From: Marivita sp030148515 | Lineage (GTDB): Bacteria; Pseudomonadota; Alphaproteobacteria; Rhodobacterales; Rhodobacteraceae | Assembly: GCF_048006345.1 (NCBI RefSeq) | Contig: NZ_CP180351.1 | Span: 3,410,001-3,474,000 of the forward strand | DNA length: 64,000 nt | Direction of reading: 5' to 3' | Part shown: in pieces, positions 34,430 to 42,691 of the stretch | How the letters are laid out: the number at the start of each line of letters is the position of its first letter | How positions within the stretch are numbered: position 1 is the first letter of the stretch | Notes under the pieces: model-generated | The model's input: the letters and a program-made list of their open reading frames with translations, nothing else | What the model was told of the DNA's origin: nothing | Databases searched by the model: none | Position numbers and translations under genes: made by a program

Positions 34430-35143
34430 ATGGAAACTGCCGGCTACGTTACGCTGACCCGCCAATCCGGGCTGATGCGCGAAATGGAAATTATTGCGCA
34501 CAATATGGCGAACGCGGCCACGACCGGGTTCCGCCAGCAAGGGCTTGTCTTCTCGGAATATGTCAAAGCGGTTCACGACGGTGACAGCCTGTCGATGGCT
34601 GCGGCACGGGTCAAGAAGACCTCGGTCGCACAGGGCATCCTGACCCAGACCGGAAATCCGCTTGATTTGGCGATCGAAGGCTCAGGTTATTTTCAGGTCG
34701 AGACTCCGAATGGCATTCGCCTCACCCGAGCCGGAGCATTCAACGTGAACTCGGTTGGCGACATCGTTTCGTCAGATGGCAATCGCGTTCTCGACATCGG
34801 TGGCGCTCCGATCAACGTGCCGCCCGGCGAAGCGGATGTGAAAGTCGCAGCCGACGGCACGGTCAGTCTGGGCGATCAGCTTCTTGGCCAGATCGGAATT
34901 GTGGAACCGGAACAAGGCGCTGATCTCAAACGCGAATCCGGTGTCCTGTTCCAAACCGACGCTGCCCTCGCTCCATCCGAAACCGGTCTTGTCCTGCAAG
35001 GCCATCTCGAAGGTTCGAACGTTGATGCGATCTCGCAATTGACAAGAATGATCGAGGTCCAGCGCGCTTATGAAATGGGTCAAAAGCTGCTCGACATGGA
35101 TCACGAGCGGTCGCAAACGGCCCTCCAGACCCTCATTAAGTAA
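34430..35143 (+). CDS. flgF: flagellar basal-body rod protein FlgF
   Basis: A 237-residue rod subunit: N-terminal TLTRQSGLMREMEIIAHNMANAATTGFRQQG, central DLAIEGSGYFQVETPNG and RAGAFNVNSVGDIV, C-terminal GHLEGSNVDAISQLTRMIEVQRAYEMGQKLLD. A perfect AGGAGG precedes the start, located in the end of fliQ. FlgF/FlgG arrangement supports F rather than G. Confidence 0.93.
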   Translation: METAGYVTLTRQSGLMREMEIIAHNMANAATTGFRQQGLVFSEYVKAVHDGDSLSMAAARVKKTSVAQGILTQTGNPLDLAIEGSGYFQVETPNGIRLTRAGAFNVNSVGDIVSSDGNRVLDIGGAPINVPPGEADVKVAADGTVSLGDQLLGQIGIVEPEQGADLKRESGVLFQTDAALAPSETGLVLQGHLEGSNVDAISQLTRMIEVQRAYEMGQKLLDMDHERSQTALQTLIK

Positions 35144-35153
35144 AGGAAACACC

Positions 35154-35939
35154 ATGCGCGCCCTCAAAATCGCGGCAACAGGGATGGCCGCCCAGCAGAT
35201 GCGGGTCGAGATCATCTCGAACAACCTGTCGAATATGAACACAACCGGATACAACGCGCGACGCGCCGAGTTTTCGGATCTGCACTATCAACAGATCGCC
35301 CGCGCTGGCACAGTAAACGCGGCAGATGGCACTGTGCTGCCAACCGGTGTTCAGGTGGGGCTTGGAGTCCGACCCGCTGCGGTATCGGTGCACCTGGCAC
35401 AAGGATCGTTGAGCCAGACCAATTCCGATCTCGATCTGGCGATTGACGGAAATGGCTACCTCGAAGTGGCGATGCCCTCGGGACAGGCTGCGTATACACG
35501 GGACGGTTCGCTCAAGCGGAATGCGGAAGGCCTGATCGTCACGTCCGAAGGCTTTGCCGTGGCGCCCGAAATCGTCATACCGCAGGATGCGCGTAGCATT
35601 TCGATCAATCCCGAAGGCGAAGTCTACGCGTATTTTGCCGAAACGGCAGAGCCGCAACTCCTTGGCCAGTTGAACCTTGTCGGGTTCGCCAATGCGAAGG
35701 GACTCGAAGCCCTGGGCGGGAACCTGTTTGCAGAAACCGAAGCCTCGGGTGGACCATTGGTGGCCATACCCGGACAAGACGGTCTTGGCACCCTGCGGCA
35801 AGGCTATCTGGAGGACAGTTCCGTTGATCCCGTCCGCGAGCTGACCGAACTGATCGAAGCCCAGCGCGGCTACGAATTGAATGCCAAAGTGATTTCGGCG
35901 GTGGACCAGATGCTTGGTGCCACAACGCAGGTGCGATGA
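35154..35939 (+). CDS. flgG: flagellar distal rod protein FlgG
   Basis: A 261-residue distal rod subunit: MRALKIAATGMAAQQMRVEIISNNLSNMNTTGYNARRAEF is the classic FlgG opening; DLAIDGNGYLEVAMPSG and the C-terminal SSVDPVRELTELIEAQRGYELNAKVISAVDQML follow. Length equals the family standard. It overlaps flgA by ATGA. Confidence 0.96.
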   Translation: MRALKIAATGMAAQQMRVEIISNNLSNMNTTGYNARRAEFSDLHYQQIARAGTVNAADGTVLPTGVQVGLGVRPAAVSVHLAQGSLSQTNSDLDLAIDGNGYLEVAMPSGQAAYTRDGSLKRNAEGLIVTSEGFAVAPEIVIPQDARSISINPEGEVYAYFAETAEPQLLGQLNLVGFANAKGLEALGGNLFAETEASGGPLVAIPGQDGLGTLRQGYLEDSSVDPVRELTELIEAQRGYELNAKVISAVDQMLGATTQVR

Positions 35940-36358
35940 TGCGGCACCTCATCGTTTTGGGCCTCGTTTTGAACGGCCTGCCGGCCTTGGCCGACACCGT
36001 CTTTGCCGAGAAAACCATTCGCGCCCGCGAAGTGATCGCTGCCGACGCTGTGTCGGTCAAAGACGTAGACACCGTTGGGGCCGAACGCTCGCTCGAAGCT
36101 GTGATCGGGGCCGAAGCAAGGCACGCTATCTACGCCGGTCAGCCCATCCTGAAAACCAGCCTTATGCAGGCCGCCGTCATCGAGCGAAACCAGATCGCCC
36201 CAGCTATATTCATTCTTAATGGATTAACCATCGCCACCGAGGCACGCGCCCTTGAACGGGGATCGGTCGGTGATGTGATCCGCGCCATGAACCTCACGTC
36301 GCGCAACACAATCCGCGCCGAGGTTCTGGAAGGCGGCAGTTTGAAAGTGCTTCCCTGA
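35936..36358 (+). CDS. flgA: flagellar basal-body P-ring assembly chaperone FlgA
   Basis: A 140-residue periplasmic protein with an N-terminal signal peptide (MRHLIVLGLVLNGLPALA). The SAF/FlgA region includes IRAREVIAADAVSVKDVD and HAIYAGQPIL, and the C-terminal GSVGDVIRAMNLTSRNTIRAEVLEGG is typical of FlgA. FlgA assists P-ring (FlgI) assembly; flgI itself is not in this window. Confidence 0.93.
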   Translation: MMRHLIVLGLVLNGLPALADTVFAEKTIRAREVIAADAVSVKDVDTVGAERSLEAVIGAEARHAIYAGQPILKTSLMQAAVIERNQIAPAIFILNGLTIATEARALERGSVGDVIRAMNLTSRNTIRAEVLEGGSLKVLP

Positions 36359-36359
36359 C

Positions 36360-37091
36360 ATGATGTATCGCCTTCTGATCGCCACCGCATGTGGCGCCCT
36401 GCTACAAAGTTGCGGCAAACTCGATCATATTGGCCAGGCGCCAAGCCTGTCTCCGCAGACCCAAAGCGTTGAACGGCAGGCAATGGTTTTTTCCGGCCTG
36501 CCAACCCGGACGCTTGATACCTCTGATTATCGCAGGGCATCGCTTTGGAGTGGCGATGAAACGTCCCTCTTTGGCGATCGCAGAGCGTTCACAACGGGCG
36601 ACATCCTGACGGTGATGGTCGAGATCGATGATCAGGCCGAGATTTCGAACACAACGTCGCGATCCCGGTCATCGCAGGAAAATCTGGGCATTCCTCATTT
36701 GCTGGGTTTTCCGCAGCGCCGCAACAAGGCTCTGCCGGACGGAGCAAGCCTCGATTCGGCGGTCGAGCTCGATTCGTCCAGCGCAAGCCAGGGAAACGGT
36801 TCCGTGCGCCGCAATGAGAAACTGACCCTGCGCATCGCGGCAACGGTTGTCGATGTCCTGCCGAACGGTGTCTTGCGGATCGAAGGCACGCAGGAAGTTC
36901 GGGTGAATTTCGAATTGCGGGAACTCTTTGTGTCGGGGTTCGTACGCCGGGCCGATATCACCCGACAGAACGAAATCACCTATGACAAGATGGCGTCGGC
37001 ACGCATCTCCTATGGCGGCCGTGGACAGATCAGTGATGTCCAACAGCCGCGTGTGGGACAGCAGGTTCTCGATGCAATTCTCCCGTTCTAG
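36360..37091 (+). CDS. flgH: flagellar L-ring protein FlgH
   Basis: A 243-residue outer-membrane lipoprotein. The signal ends with a lipobox-like LLQSC near residue 18. FlgH core segments are SLWSGDETSLFGDRRAFTTGDILTV, RNEKLTLRIAATVVDVLPNGVLRIEGTQEVRVNFE, and VRRADITRQNEITYDKMASARISYGGRGQISDVQQPRVGQQVLDAILPF. It follows flgA after one base. Confidence 0.95.
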   Translation: MMYRLLIATACGALLQSCGKLDHIGQAPSLSPQTQSVERQAMVFSGLPTRTLDTSDYRRASLWSGDETSLFGDRRAFTTGDILTVMVEIDDQAEISNTTSRSRSSQENLGIPHLLGFPQRRNKALPDGASLDSAVELDSSSASQGNGSVRRNEKLTLRIAATVVDVLPNGVLRIEGTQEVRVNFELRELFVSGFVRRADITRQNEITYDKMASARISYGGRGQISDVQQPRVGQQVLDAILPF

Positions 37092-37109
37092 CGTTGAAAA
37101 GGCACTGCG

Positions 37110-37610
37110 ATGCTGAAGAAAATCATGCCGCTTATAGCCCTGCTGCTGGGCCTTTCTGGTGGGGGAACTGCTGCCATCGTTCTTGCACCCGCCAAGGACA
37201 CAGAAGCCGGGCACGATGGGAACAGCGAAACGACACACCAGCCTGATGCGACCGACGCAAGCGCAGACCCCGCAACGCCGGACAGTATGGAAATCGTCAA
37301 GCTTCCAAGTCAGTTCGTTGTCCCCGTGATCCTCGACAACCGTGTCAGGGCGATGGTGATCCTCACTGTTGCTCTCGAGGTCGAGACTGGGCAAGGGGAC
37401 CGCGTCCGCGCGTTGGAACCGAAACTGCGTGACGAATTCCTTGCCGAACTGTTCAATCTGGCAGCTCTGGACGGATTCAGGGACGACCTGATTTCACGAA
37501 AAACGCTGGAATTGGTAAAACACGCGCTGACCGCGCGGTCGACCGACGTTCTGGGCACCAAAGACGTGACGGTGCTGATCACCGACATGGCACGTCAAGA
37601 CACGTTCTGA
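37110..37610 (+). CDS. fliL: flagellar basal body-associated protein FliL
   Basis: A 166-residue single-pass membrane protein: an N-terminal anchor (IMPLIALLLGLSGGGTAAIVLA), an Asp/Thr/Ala-rich linker, and a periplasmic FliL-like domain (QFVVPVILDNRVRAMVILTVALEVETGQG). The sequence is divergent from the enteric protein. FliL associates with stator units. It is the last gene of the flgB operon and overlaps the opposite-strand gene by 16 bases. Confidence 0.82.
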   Translation: MLKKIMPLIALLLGLSGGGTAAIVLAPAKDTEAGHDGNSETTHQPDATDASADPATPDSMEIVKLPSQFVVPVILDNRVRAMVILTVALEVETGQGDRVRALEPKLRDEFLAELFNLAALDGFRDDLISRKTLELVKHALTARSTDVLGTKDVTVLITDMARQDTF

Positions 37611-38029
37611 TGGCGTTTCCAGGCGTGGCGTAACGCCAGATCGTCTTGCACCGAACCGTACGGATCCGCTGCCTCGGTCGAGCGACGCTCGATCTGCACT
37701 GTCAGGGCCAGCCTTTGCCTCAGCGTGGCTCGCAACTGATCGTGAACCAGACTGCGCTGGAGTGCCGCTTTTGCCAAAACGGTCTGCAATCTGCGTTGGT
37801 CTTCGACCAGCTTGCGCAACCGCAATTCGCCTACGCGGAACAACGCGGGTTGGTTGACCGAGTTCGACTGAAGCGTCATCATCAGGTCTTGCTCCTGTTC
37901 GGCGATGGCGATCTGTTTCGATCGAAGCTCCTCCTTAACGCGCATTTCGGCTGCGAACCGCAACTCGAGCAATTGAACCCGAGCGTCTAGCACGGCCAGG
38001 ACACTGGACATCCGGTCATCGACGGTCAT
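37595..38029 (-). CDS. flagellar-locus coiled-coil protein of unknown function
   Basis: A 144-residue soluble, strongly charged protein that I cannot assign to a named family. Nearly the whole chain is predicted helical with heptad-like repeats (LDARVQLLELRFAAEMRVKEELRSK, then RLRKLVEDQRRLQTVLAKAAL). It lies immediately after flhB and shares its start region with the flhB stop, implying translational coupling. Size, charge and coiled coil suggest a FliJ-like export chaperone or stalk, and no other fliJ candidate is seen. Start 38029 or 38011. Confidence 0.6.
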   Translation of the reverse strand: MTVDDRMSSVLAVLDARVQLLELRFAAEMRVKEELRSKQIAIAEQEQDLMMTLQSNSVNQPALFRVGELRLRKLVEDQRRLQTVLAKAALQRSLVHDQLRATLRQRLALTVQIERRSTEAADPYGSVQDDLALRHAWKRHQNVS

Positions 38030-39098
38030 GCGCGACCATGTTTTGGATTCGACGCGCATATCCGATGGCGGCTGCCACCGCCTTGTAATGCGATGACTCG
38101 ATGCTCATCCCAACCTTCACATTGGCATAAAGATCGCGCGCGGTCGGAGGATCGCGGTAGAGCGGTACGCCAGACTGAACGGCGATCTCACGGATCCTGC
38201 GGGCGGTTTCATCAGTTCCACGCGCCACACATTTCGGCACGGTCTCCGTTCCGCCATCCCATTGCAAAGCAACCGCGTAATGAGTTGGATTGGTGATAAC
38301 GACAACCGCCTTGGGCACGTCCAACAGCATCCGGTTTGTCGCAATTTCTTCCGCCTTGGCGCGGCGCTGCTGACGGATGTTTTCGTCGCCCTCTTCGTTT
38401 TTATGTTCATCCTTCATCTCTTTGTGGGACATGCGGTTCTTACGGGCATGCTCCCGCACCTGCCAAAGAATGTCAGTCGCAGCCAGAACCACGTAGGCAC
38501 CCAGGGTGCACCACAACCAACGAAGCGCCACGTCATGGATGTTCGCGAGGGCAAGATGTTCGCCACGCAGAATCGCGATTTGAAACAGATCAAAGCCGTC
38601 CAGCACGAACATCGTCAGCAGAGCCGCAAAAATCATGAATTTGACGAAATTCTTCGCGAACTCGAACAAGCCCGACCATCCGAATTTCTTTCGCGCATTG
38701 GCCAACACTGAAATGCGGTTGAGTTTCGGCAATAGCCTGTCACCGGTGAAAAGCACCTGCTTCGTGGCCACCAAACCCCCAAGCACAACGGTAAATGGCA
38801 TGACAAAAAGTATGGTGCCCAACGGCACAATCCAGGAAGTCACGGACCCAATCGACTCTGCCCCGTCAAGAGGAGCGCGGCTGGAAGCAGAGCGGCTGAT
38901 GAACCCCATGATGTCCTGAACGACCGCCGATAGATAGCCGCTGAACAGCAGGTTTATCGCGACCAGAAACACAGCCAGTGCGCCGAGGTTGACGACATCC
39001 TGTGACCGGACGATTTCGCCTTTCTTTCGCGCCTCGTCAAGTTTGCGGCGGGTCGCCTCATACGGCTTGTCGTTCTGGTCTTCGCCGGCTTCGCTCAC
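38016..39098 (-). CDS. flhB: flagellar type III export protein FlhB
   Basis: A 360-residue export-gate switch protein. The N-terminal part is EDQNDKPYEATRRKLDEARKKGEIVRSQD; four membrane segments follow; the cytoplasmic domain carries the autocleavage motif Asn-Pro-Thr-His (VITNPTHYAVAL). The start is GTG, and GTGA overlaps the fliR stop. Confidence 0.96.
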   Translation of the reverse strand: MSEAGEDQNDKPYEATRRKLDEARKKGEIVRSQDVVNLGALAVFLVAINLLFSGYLSAVVQDIMGFISRSASSRAPLDGAESIGSVTSWIVPLGTILFVMPFTVVLGGLVATKQVLFTGDRLLPKLNRISVLANARKKFGWSGLFEFAKNFVKFMIFAALLTMFVLDGFDLFQIAILRGEHLALANIHDVALRWLWCTLGAYVVLAATDILWQVREHARKNRMSHKEMKDEHKNEEGDENIRQQRRAKAEEIATNRMLLDVPKAVVVITNPTHYAVALQWDGGTETVPKCVARGTDETARRIREIAVQSGVPLYRDPPTARDLYANVKVGMSIESSHYKAVAAAIGYARRIQNMVAHDRR

Positions 39099-39862
39099 GG
39101 GCGCGCCTCATAGGGCATCATCAGGATAAGCCGCGCTTTTTCCTGCCAGACCTCTAACAAGAGCTCGTGATGTTGATACAGGAAATGGATGGAGAACAGC
39201 GCGACGAAGGGAATGCCGATGAAGGACACCATGAATTGCGGCATGGCTTTGTTGATGAACCCAATGCAGAGATAATAGACGAACATCACACTGAGAAACC
39301 CCGCCGACAAAACAACCGCATGATTGAAAACGAAATTCAGCATGTCGGTTGCCTTCGACGCGAAATAGCCCGTCAGGCCTGCCATCGACGGAAAACCCAG
39401 AGAGTAGCTGGCCGCAAAGGAATAAATCATCTTGTCGGCCAGGGTGGTCGAAAACAGGATGGCGATTCCTGCCGTTGTCAGCAGATGGCCGATCACAGGC
39501 ATCGGTTCGGTCGCGTTGCCCAGCATCTGAGCCAGCGATATCGATTGGCTGATGATAACGCCGGCTTTTTCCAGAAGATAGATCATGCCGCGGGACATGA
39601 GCCCGATGAAAACGCCGATTGTGGTTTCCAGAAGCCCGAATTTCAGAAGATCTGCGCCGACCGGCACAGTCGCAGGCACGTGAGGGCCAAGCACCGGCGC
39701 GATGGCAACTGCGAACATGCCGGCAACCGACAGACGGACGCGGACCGAAACATAGCGTTCGCCAAACCCCGGAGCGAGATAAAAGGCCGGGCCGATCCGA
39801 AGGAAGGAGGCGGCGACCAACCATATCTGGTTGCTCATTTCCGCGAAGAAGCCGTCGATCAT
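39095..39862 (-). CDS. fliR: flagellar export apparatus protein FliR
   Basis: A 255-residue inner-membrane gate protein with six hydrophobic stretches, including FLRIGPAFYLAPGFGERYVSVRVRL and FLSVMFVYYLCIGFINKAMPQFMVSFIGIP, which is the FliR signature. It overlaps both flhA and flhB by four bases, forming a coupled flhA-fliR-flhB unit. Confidence 0.95.
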   Translation of the reverse strand: MIDGFFAEMSNQIWLVAASFLRIGPAFYLAPGFGERYVSVRVRLSVAGMFAVAIAPVLGPHVPATVPVGADLLKFGLLETTIGVFIGLMSRGMIYLLEKAGVIISQSISLAQMLGNATEPMPVIGHLLTTAGIAILFSTTLADKMIYSFAASYSLGFPSMAGLTGYFASKATDMLNFVFNHAVVLSAGFLSVMFVYYLCIGFINKAMPQFMVSFIGIPFVALFSIHFLYQHHELLLEVWQEKARLILMMPYEARP

Positions 39863-41949
39863 GGCGAGACCGGTATCGTGCCCACAAGCGCTGGCTTCGC
39901 GTCGAGACCGATCTCTTCGAATGCCATGACGGGGTTGCTGATCCCCTTGGCCGTCAGGATGCTGCGCAGGAACCTGCGGCGTCTGCCCGGCGTAACCAGC
40001 GCGGGGAAAACCCCTTTCCTGCTTGCCTTCGCCAATTCTTCGGCAATGCGTTTCGACAGGGTTTCAAAATCCTTTGGCGGCAAGGCCACGTCTGAAACGC
40101 CACGATCGTTTGTGACCTCGCATTCGGCGAATCGCTTTTCCCAATCCGGTGCCAAATGCACAAGCGGGATGGTTCCGTCTTCCCGGCGCATTGCGGCAAC
40201 CAGCTGAAATCCAAGCCTTTGTCGAACATGTTCGCAAATTGAATCGGCTGTGTGCCCCTGTCCGCGTGTTTCCGCAATGGCTTCAAGGATCAGCTGGAAA
40301 TTGCGGATCGACACCTGTTCGTCCAGCAAGAGCTTGAGCACCTGCAAAAGCGTATCCAGCGGCACCTTGTCCGGTACGGTTTGTTCGATCAAAGCGCGGT
40401 TCGCTTCGGCACGCGCCGGATTGGATAACGTCCCAAGCTCGTCCAGGAGCCGTTTCAGCGATTTCATCGTCAATAGTCGGCCCAGATTGCGCTTGATGAT
40501 CTCAAGAAGATGCGTCGCGAGAACCTCGCTGGGGGAAACGACGGTGAGGCCACTCAATTGGGCGTCCTCACGTTCGGAATGCTGAATCCATCGCGCTGGC
40601 GCGCCATAGACGGGTTCTTCCACATCATGTCCGCGTGGCAGGGTCTGCGCATCCTCAGGGATGAGGGCAAGCATCAGGTCAGGGTGCAAAACCCCACGTG
40701 CCACCTCAACACCGTGAACACGTAGAACATAGGTTCCATCCTTCAGCATGGCATCGTCGGTCAGACGCACTTCGGGCATGATCATCCCGAAACTCCTTGC
40801 GATATGCGTTCGCATATTCGTGATGCGGGAATCCAATCCGCTGGCGGGGTCGAGAACCATGTCGACAAGATCTGGCGCGAATTCCACATGGATGTCATCA
40901 AGATCGAGAACGTCGCCAATCGGCCGGTCTCGGGGCGCAACCATTGTGGTCTCTTTCGGATCATCCGCTGCGGTCGCGGCGTTCTGCCGATAGACCCAGT
41001 AGGCCAGCCCCCCAAGAATCACACCACCGGTCATGAACGGCACAACCGGCAAACCCGGAACCAGCGCAAAAAGCACCATAAGGACAGCCACGGTGGCAAG
41101 CGCGGCAGGATGGCGGCCCAGTTGCGAAGTGATGGCCAGGTCAGTCGCGCCAATTGACCCCCCGCGCGCCAGAAGCAACGCTGCAGCAATCGAGATGATG
41201 ACCGCGGGGATTTGAGTGACCAAGCCGTCGCCCACGGTCAGAATCGCATAGGTCTCAAACGCGGCGCCAATTGGCATGCCATGCACCAGCGTGCCCATGA
41301 TCAATCCGACCACGATATTGAGCAGCGTGATCAGGAGGCCCGCCACAGCGTCGCCTTTCACGAATTTCGACGCCCCGTCGAGCGATCCGAAAAACGTGGT
41401 TTCCTGCAACTCGCGTTCCCGCCGCGCGCGCGCCTCGGCATGGGTGATGGCGCCAGCGGCCATGTCACTGTCGATGGCGAGCTGTTTGCCGGGCATTCCG
41501 TCCAGCGCAAACCGTGCGCCGACTTCGGCCATGCGCGCCGCACCCTTGGTAATCACCATGAAGTTGACGATCAAAAGCACACAGAAGACGACCAACCCGA
41601 GAAAGACACTGCCGCCCATGACAAAATCGGCGAAGCCTTGAATCACATTACCAGCGGCGTCGGTTCCGGTGTGACCTTCACCGATGATGAGTTTCGTCGA
41701 ACTGATGTTGAGCGACAGGCGCAGCATCAGAGACGCCAACAGTATTGTTGGGAACGCCGAGAAATCGAGCGGTCTTTCGACGAACAGCGTGACCGTGAAG
41801 ATCAGGATCGCCAAGGCGAACGATGCAGCCAATCCGATATCCAGGACAAAGGCAGGAACCGGCAGGATCATCATGACGATGATCGCCATCAAGGCGACGG
41901 CAAGTGCCACCGTCGGTTTGGCAAAGAGGCCGTGTACCGTCGCACCCAT
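39859..41949 (-). CDS. flhA: flagellar export apparatus protein FlhA
   Basis: A 696-residue export-gate protein. The N-terminal ~320 residues hold eight membrane segments and the FHIPEP-type loop region (RLSLNISSTKLIIGEGHTG, VITKGAARMAEVGARFALDGMPGKQLAIDSD). The C-terminal cytoplasmic domain forms the nonameric substrate-docking ring. The start at 41949 has AAGGAC and shares one base with the upstream transglycosylase stop; the longer frame overlaps that gene. Confidence 0.96.
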   Translation of the reverse strand: MGATVHGLFAKPTVALAVALMAIIVMMILPVPAFVLDIGLAASFALAILIFTVTLFVERPLDFSAFPTILLASLMLRLSLNISSTKLIIGEGHTGTDAAGNVIQGFADFVMGGSVFLGLVVFCVLLIVNFMVITKGAARMAEVGARFALDGMPGKQLAIDSDMAAGAITHAEARARRERELQETTFFGSLDGASKFVKGDAVAGLLITLLNIVVGLIMGTLVHGMPIGAAFETYAILTVGDGLVTQIPAVIISIAAALLLARGGSIGATDLAITSQLGRHPAALATVAVLMVLFALVPGLPVVPFMTGGVILGGLAYWVYRQNAATAADDPKETTMVAPRDRPIGDVLDLDDIHVEFAPDLVDMVLDPASGLDSRITNMRTHIARSFGMIMPEVRLTDDAMLKDGTYVLRVHGVEVARGVLHPDLMLALIPEDAQTLPRGHDVEEPVYGAPARWIQHSEREDAQLSGLTVVSPSEVLATHLLEIIKRNLGRLLTMKSLKRLLDELGTLSNPARAEANRALIEQTVPDKVPLDTLLQVLKLLLDEQVSIRNFQLILEAIAETRGQGHTADSICEHVRQRLGFQLVAAMRREDGTIPLVHLAPDWEKRFAECEVTNDRGVSDVALPPKDFETLSKRIAEELAKASRKGVFPALVTPGRRRRFLRSILTAKGISNPVMAFEEIGLDAKPALVGTIPVSP

Positions 41950-42611
41950 CAGTTTGTCCTTTGCAGGCCAATGAAAGGCCGCCGGTCCGCCGCACCTGAC
42001 AAGAACAGCGATCCGGGGCGCGATGTTCCTGACTGACCCCAACGCACATCGGACCTGCCATTGCTGGTGCCCGGATCAACCGACACAAGATCAGTGACCC
42101 GCCCCCGGATATTCTGAAACTTGGCTTTGTACCGGTCCGCGTAAACCGGGGTCCGGCTGTGGTAGGCACCTGCTGCTTCGGTCCAGTTGCCAAATTCCCG
42201 GTAAAGGTCGGCGAGGAAGCGAGCGGCATAAAGCGCGTTAAGATCGGGATCGAACATGTCGTCCAGCGATTGAAATCCGCTGGCATGCCAACGGTAGTTT
42301 ATCTGAAAGCATCCGATATCAAGATTCAATTCCCCGCGTTTGACTTGGGAAAACACATACGAACGCGCATCGTCTTCGGTTTGAAACCAGGATCCGTCCC
42401 CGGCGTGGTTCACCGTCCACGGCCAGGGATCGCCGGTTTTTCCGCGACCGGTTTCCAACCGCGTGATCGTCTGCATGACATCCAGCGGTACACCAGTTTC
42501 GGAGGCCGCGCGTTGGGCAGCGATATCGCAAATACTTGCGTTCGAGATGGTGCCTACAAATAAAGCCAGCGCCACAGCAAGAGCTGCCGATTTCGACCAC
42601 ATCCAATACAC
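41949..42611 (-). CDS. lytic transglycosylase, SLT domain
   Basis: A 220-residue secreted muramidase with an N-terminal signal (AALAVALALFVGTISNA). The SLT domain shows the catalytic Glu in ITRLETGRG, NLDIGCFQINYRWH (a variant of the family G-x-x-Q-x-N motif) and LYAARFLADLYREFGNWTEAAGAYHS. Its stop overlaps the flhA start, so it is translationally linked to the export gate; it probably opens the peptidoglycan for the rod, a job done by FlgJ muramidase elsewhere. The ~40 C-terminal residues are Ser/Gly/Arg-rich and disordered. Confidence 0.88.
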   Translation of the reverse strand: MYWMWSKSAALAVALALFVGTISNASICDIAAQRAASETGVPLDVMQTITRLETGRGKTGDPWPWTVNHAGDGSWFQTEDDARSYVFSQVKRGELNLDIGCFQINYRWHASGFQSLDDMFDPDLNALYAARFLADLYREFGNWTEAAGAYHSRTPVYADRYKAKFQNIRGRVTDLVSVDPGTSNGRSDVRWGQSGTSRPGSLFLSGAADRRPFIGLQRTN

Positions 42612-42691
42612 ATCAAGCCCTTCGCATTCTGCGGTTTGGCAGACCGTAGAATTGAGAGCGTTAGGATTTGGTTACGGAAACCGGTCGCCGT

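Noticed and set aside
36216..36227. TTAA-N4-TTAA inside flgA as a CtrA site
   Set aside because: Spacing is 4 instead of 7 and it lies inside coding sequence mid-operon.
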